From Evernia prunastri (taxonomy: Eukaryota > Ascomycota > Lecanoromycetes > Lecanorales > Parmeliaceae): a DNA stretch of 19,600 bases. Below are positions 18,504 to 19,600 of the stretch, piece after piece (within the stretch, counting starts at the first letter, position 1; the number at the start of each line of letters is the position of its first letter). Where the stretch lies: positions 27,843 through 47,442 of the forward strand of contig NKYR01000182.1 in NCBI GenBank assembly GCA_003184365.1, given 5' to 3'. Both the position numbers and the translations under genes were made by a program. The notes under the pieces were generated by a model. The model searched no databases and was not told the DNA's origin. It saw only the letters and a program-made list of their open reading frames with translations.

Positions 18504-18564
18504 CAGGTCTCGACGCTGGTATCCTTCCTCCAGGTCTTGACGCTGGAATTCTTCAGGTCTTGAA
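18504..18564. repeat. Short tandem repeat, CAGGTCTYGACGCTGG-type units
   Basis: Units start at 18504, 18531 and 18554 (periods 27 and 23), the third partial. On the minus strand they encode the repeated (F/Y)QR(Q/R)DL words of the charged protein. Confidence 0.6.
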
Positions 18565-18659
18565 CACCTAGTCCCGTCAACGATTCGATCTCTTTGTTGA
18601 GCAGTTCGTCTCGCAACCTTGTCCTTATCCTTATCCTCGTCCTCGTCTCGCCCAGTCTT

Positions 18660-18780
18660 CTCGCTTTCGCCTTCCGTGTCTCGCCTTCCGCGCCTCGCCT
18701 TCCGCGCTCTCGTCCAGCACGACAATAAACTGCATCCGTGCCTCGCTTTCCGTGTCTCGCCTTCCGTGCCTTCGCTCCGA
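18660..18780. repeat. CTCGCCTTCCG minisatellite-like stretch
   Basis: Imperfect repeats of GCCTCGCCTTCCGTG-like units, interrupted around 18715-18740. On the minus strand they encode Arg/Lys/Gly-rich words (KARRGRRDTE) within the charged-protein frame. Confidence 0.55.
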
Positions 18781-19039
18781 CCGCTCGCCTGATCCAGTTC
18801 GACTATCGTACGTTGCAGCAGCAGCTGAACTACGTAATCCCGCTTCAGATCTCGCCAAGTCTTCCTATCTCGCCCGCCTCGTCTGGGCCAAATGCCAGCC
18901 CTCGTCAAGTCCAGCCTCATTCTCCCGTGCCTCGTCCTTCCGTCCTCGCTCCTGTTCCGCCTGATCTAGTTCGACCATCGTTCGTTGCAGCTTAGCTGTG
19001 GCTGCGTAATCTCGCTTCCTGATCTCGCCTAGTCCTTCG

Positions 19040-19097
19040 CTCCTCGTCCTCGCCTCTTTCTCGCCCTCGCTCTCGCCCTCGCTCTCGCCCTCGCTCT
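19040..19097. repeat. CTCGCC/CTCGCT microsatellite
   Basis: A run of TCGCCCTCGCTC units of 12 bases repeated about four times. Its minus strand reads as S-E-G-E repeats in the frame of the charged protein. Confidence 0.7.
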
Positions 19098-19188
19098 GAC
19101 ACTTGTGTCAAAAACCTCTGGTTCTCGCCCTGGCACTTATGTCAACTCTCGTGCCTCGTCCTTTGCTCCTCCGTCTCCTCCCCGGAAA

Positions 19189-19189
19189 N
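19189..19189. other. Ambiguous base N
   Basis: This N falls where pyrimidine-rich repeat DNA changes to GGGGAGGGGG-type sequence, so it may be a join. By analogy with the N bases at 102 and 519, the linkage across it is doubtful. Confidence 0.8.
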
Positions 19190-19233
19190 CCTACACTATC
19201 GGGCTTCAAGAAGGGGAGGGGGCTTTCTTTTTT

Positions 19234-19252
19234 GTGGCTGGGGACCAGCCAC
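19234..19252. repeat. Perfect 8-bp stem with 3-nt loop
   Basis: GTGGCTGG, loop GGA, CCAGCCAC. It is followed by a purine run AAAAGGGGGGAT (19255-19266), which resembles the polypurine tract found just before a 3' LTR. No LTR boundary can be fixed here. Confidence 0.5.
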
Positions 19253-19315
19253 CTAAAAGGGGGGATACTATGGGGAGTGAGGAGAGTAGCATACCTCCTC
19301 CTATACCGAAGGGAA

Positions 19316-19435
19316 TGTCGGTATCCATGCTGCGATGAGTATGGTCCCATAGGCATATGCGGTAGCATGCTAGTATGTCGGTATCTATACTACGAAGAGT
19401 GTAGCCTACATACGTACATGCGGTAGCCGCAAAGG
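19316..19435 (+). repeat. 60-bp tandem duplication
   Basis: 19316-19375 and 19376-19435 align at a period of exactly 60 bases, both beginning TGTCGGTATC and sharing TATGCGGTAGC/CATGCGGTAGC. Divergence is moderate and includes transversions, so it is an older duplication than the LINE array at the left end. Confidence 0.65.
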
Positions 19436-19535
19436 ATACTCGTCGGCCATTTGACCAAGACCCTAGATACGTATGTATCTATGGTCTGTGAAAGGGTCGA
19501 ACCTGACAAGAATTTTTTTTTTGGATTTCTTTCTT

Positions 19536-19600
19536 CTAGCCTTCGCCTTCGCCATCGCCTTCGCCTTCGCCTTCGTCTCCGGTCTCGCCTCGCGTTCGTC
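19536..19600. repeat. CGCCTT microsatellite running off the window
   Basis: Tandem TCGCCT/TCGCCA hexamers from about 19545, continuing to the window edge. It resembles the pyrimidine-rich repeats at 18660-19097. Confidence 0.6.

Larger units (their letters stand above)
18462..19107 (-). pseudogene. Frame-broken gene for a charged repeat protein
   Basis: Two overlapping minus-strand frames share one peptide module. The upstream frame is open from 19107 to a stop at 18865-18867 and holds KRDYAATAKLQRTMVELDQA (18958-19017). The downstream frame, in another phase, runs from 18920 to 18462 and holds KRDYVVQLLLQRTIVELDQA (18786-18845). Of 20 aligned residues 13 are identical, and several base differences within the conserved part are synonymous (CGA/CGG, CGA/CGT, CTA/CTG), so the minus frame was once under selection as protein. 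The rest is Arg/Glu/Asp/Lys-rich, with SEGE and DEDKDK runs, and the C-terminal part has a nine-residue repeat (F/Y-Q-R-x-D-L-x). No start is clear and the frames are shifted between modules. I do not recognise the family; a retroelement protein or a host coiled-coil protein are both possible. Confidence 0.5.

Noticed and set aside
19485..19505. tRNA-like B box (GGTTCGACCC) on the minus strand
   Set aside because: No A box, acceptor stem or anticodon arm can be placed at the right distance.

Overview
The window looks like nuclear DNA of a filamentous ascomycete (Pezizomycotina; a Dothideomycete-like genome is a guess). The evidence is short spliceosomal introns (46-170 nt), kozak-like ATG contexts, a Tad-type LINE fragment, copia/gypsy-style LTRs, and AT-rich duplicated DNA whose copies differ almost only by transitions, the mark of repeat-induced point mutation (RIP).

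Layout. Positions 1-1204 are direct repeats built from the 3' end of a Tad-like non-LTR retrotransposon; two single N bases sit exactly on repeat breakpoints, so the order there may be an assembly product. Positions 1205-2660 are AT-rich, RIP-worn repeat DNA holding a 152-bp solo LTR (1639-1790) with a perfect 5-bp target duplication. The block from about 4.5 to 16.4 kb carries the genes: a small secreted six-cysteine protein (4685-5212, +), a broken SAT4/rhodopsin-like membrane gene (6671-6890, +), a secreted SnoaL/NTF2-fold protein (7253-8107, +), a small charged protein with an internal repeat (8519-8980, -), a five-exon epoxide hydrolase (10647-12150, -), a twin CX9C protein (12759-13877, +), and a five-NPF AP180/YAP1801-type ANTH clathrin adaptor (14093-16358, -). 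From 17.8 kb the window returns to repeat DNA: a second copy of the same 152-bp LTR, inverted relative to the first and with its own 5-bp duplication (17852-18003), then low-complexity DNA that on the minus strand keeps two copies of a charged, protein-like repeat, an N at 19189, and a 60-bp tandem duplication.

The genes do not form one obvious pathway. The ANTH adaptor (endocytosis) and the twin CX9C protein (probably mitochondrial) are housekeeping genes in a convergent pair. The epoxide hydrolase and the CX9C gene diverge from a shared 608-bp region that holds an 84-bp near-perfect foldback. The secreted proteins and the broken membrane gene lie on the repeat-rich side and look like accessory content. 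I reconstructed all exon-intron structures by reading splice sites and family continuity; none has been checked against transcripts. Several long stretches hold nothing I can recognise, and these are listed.
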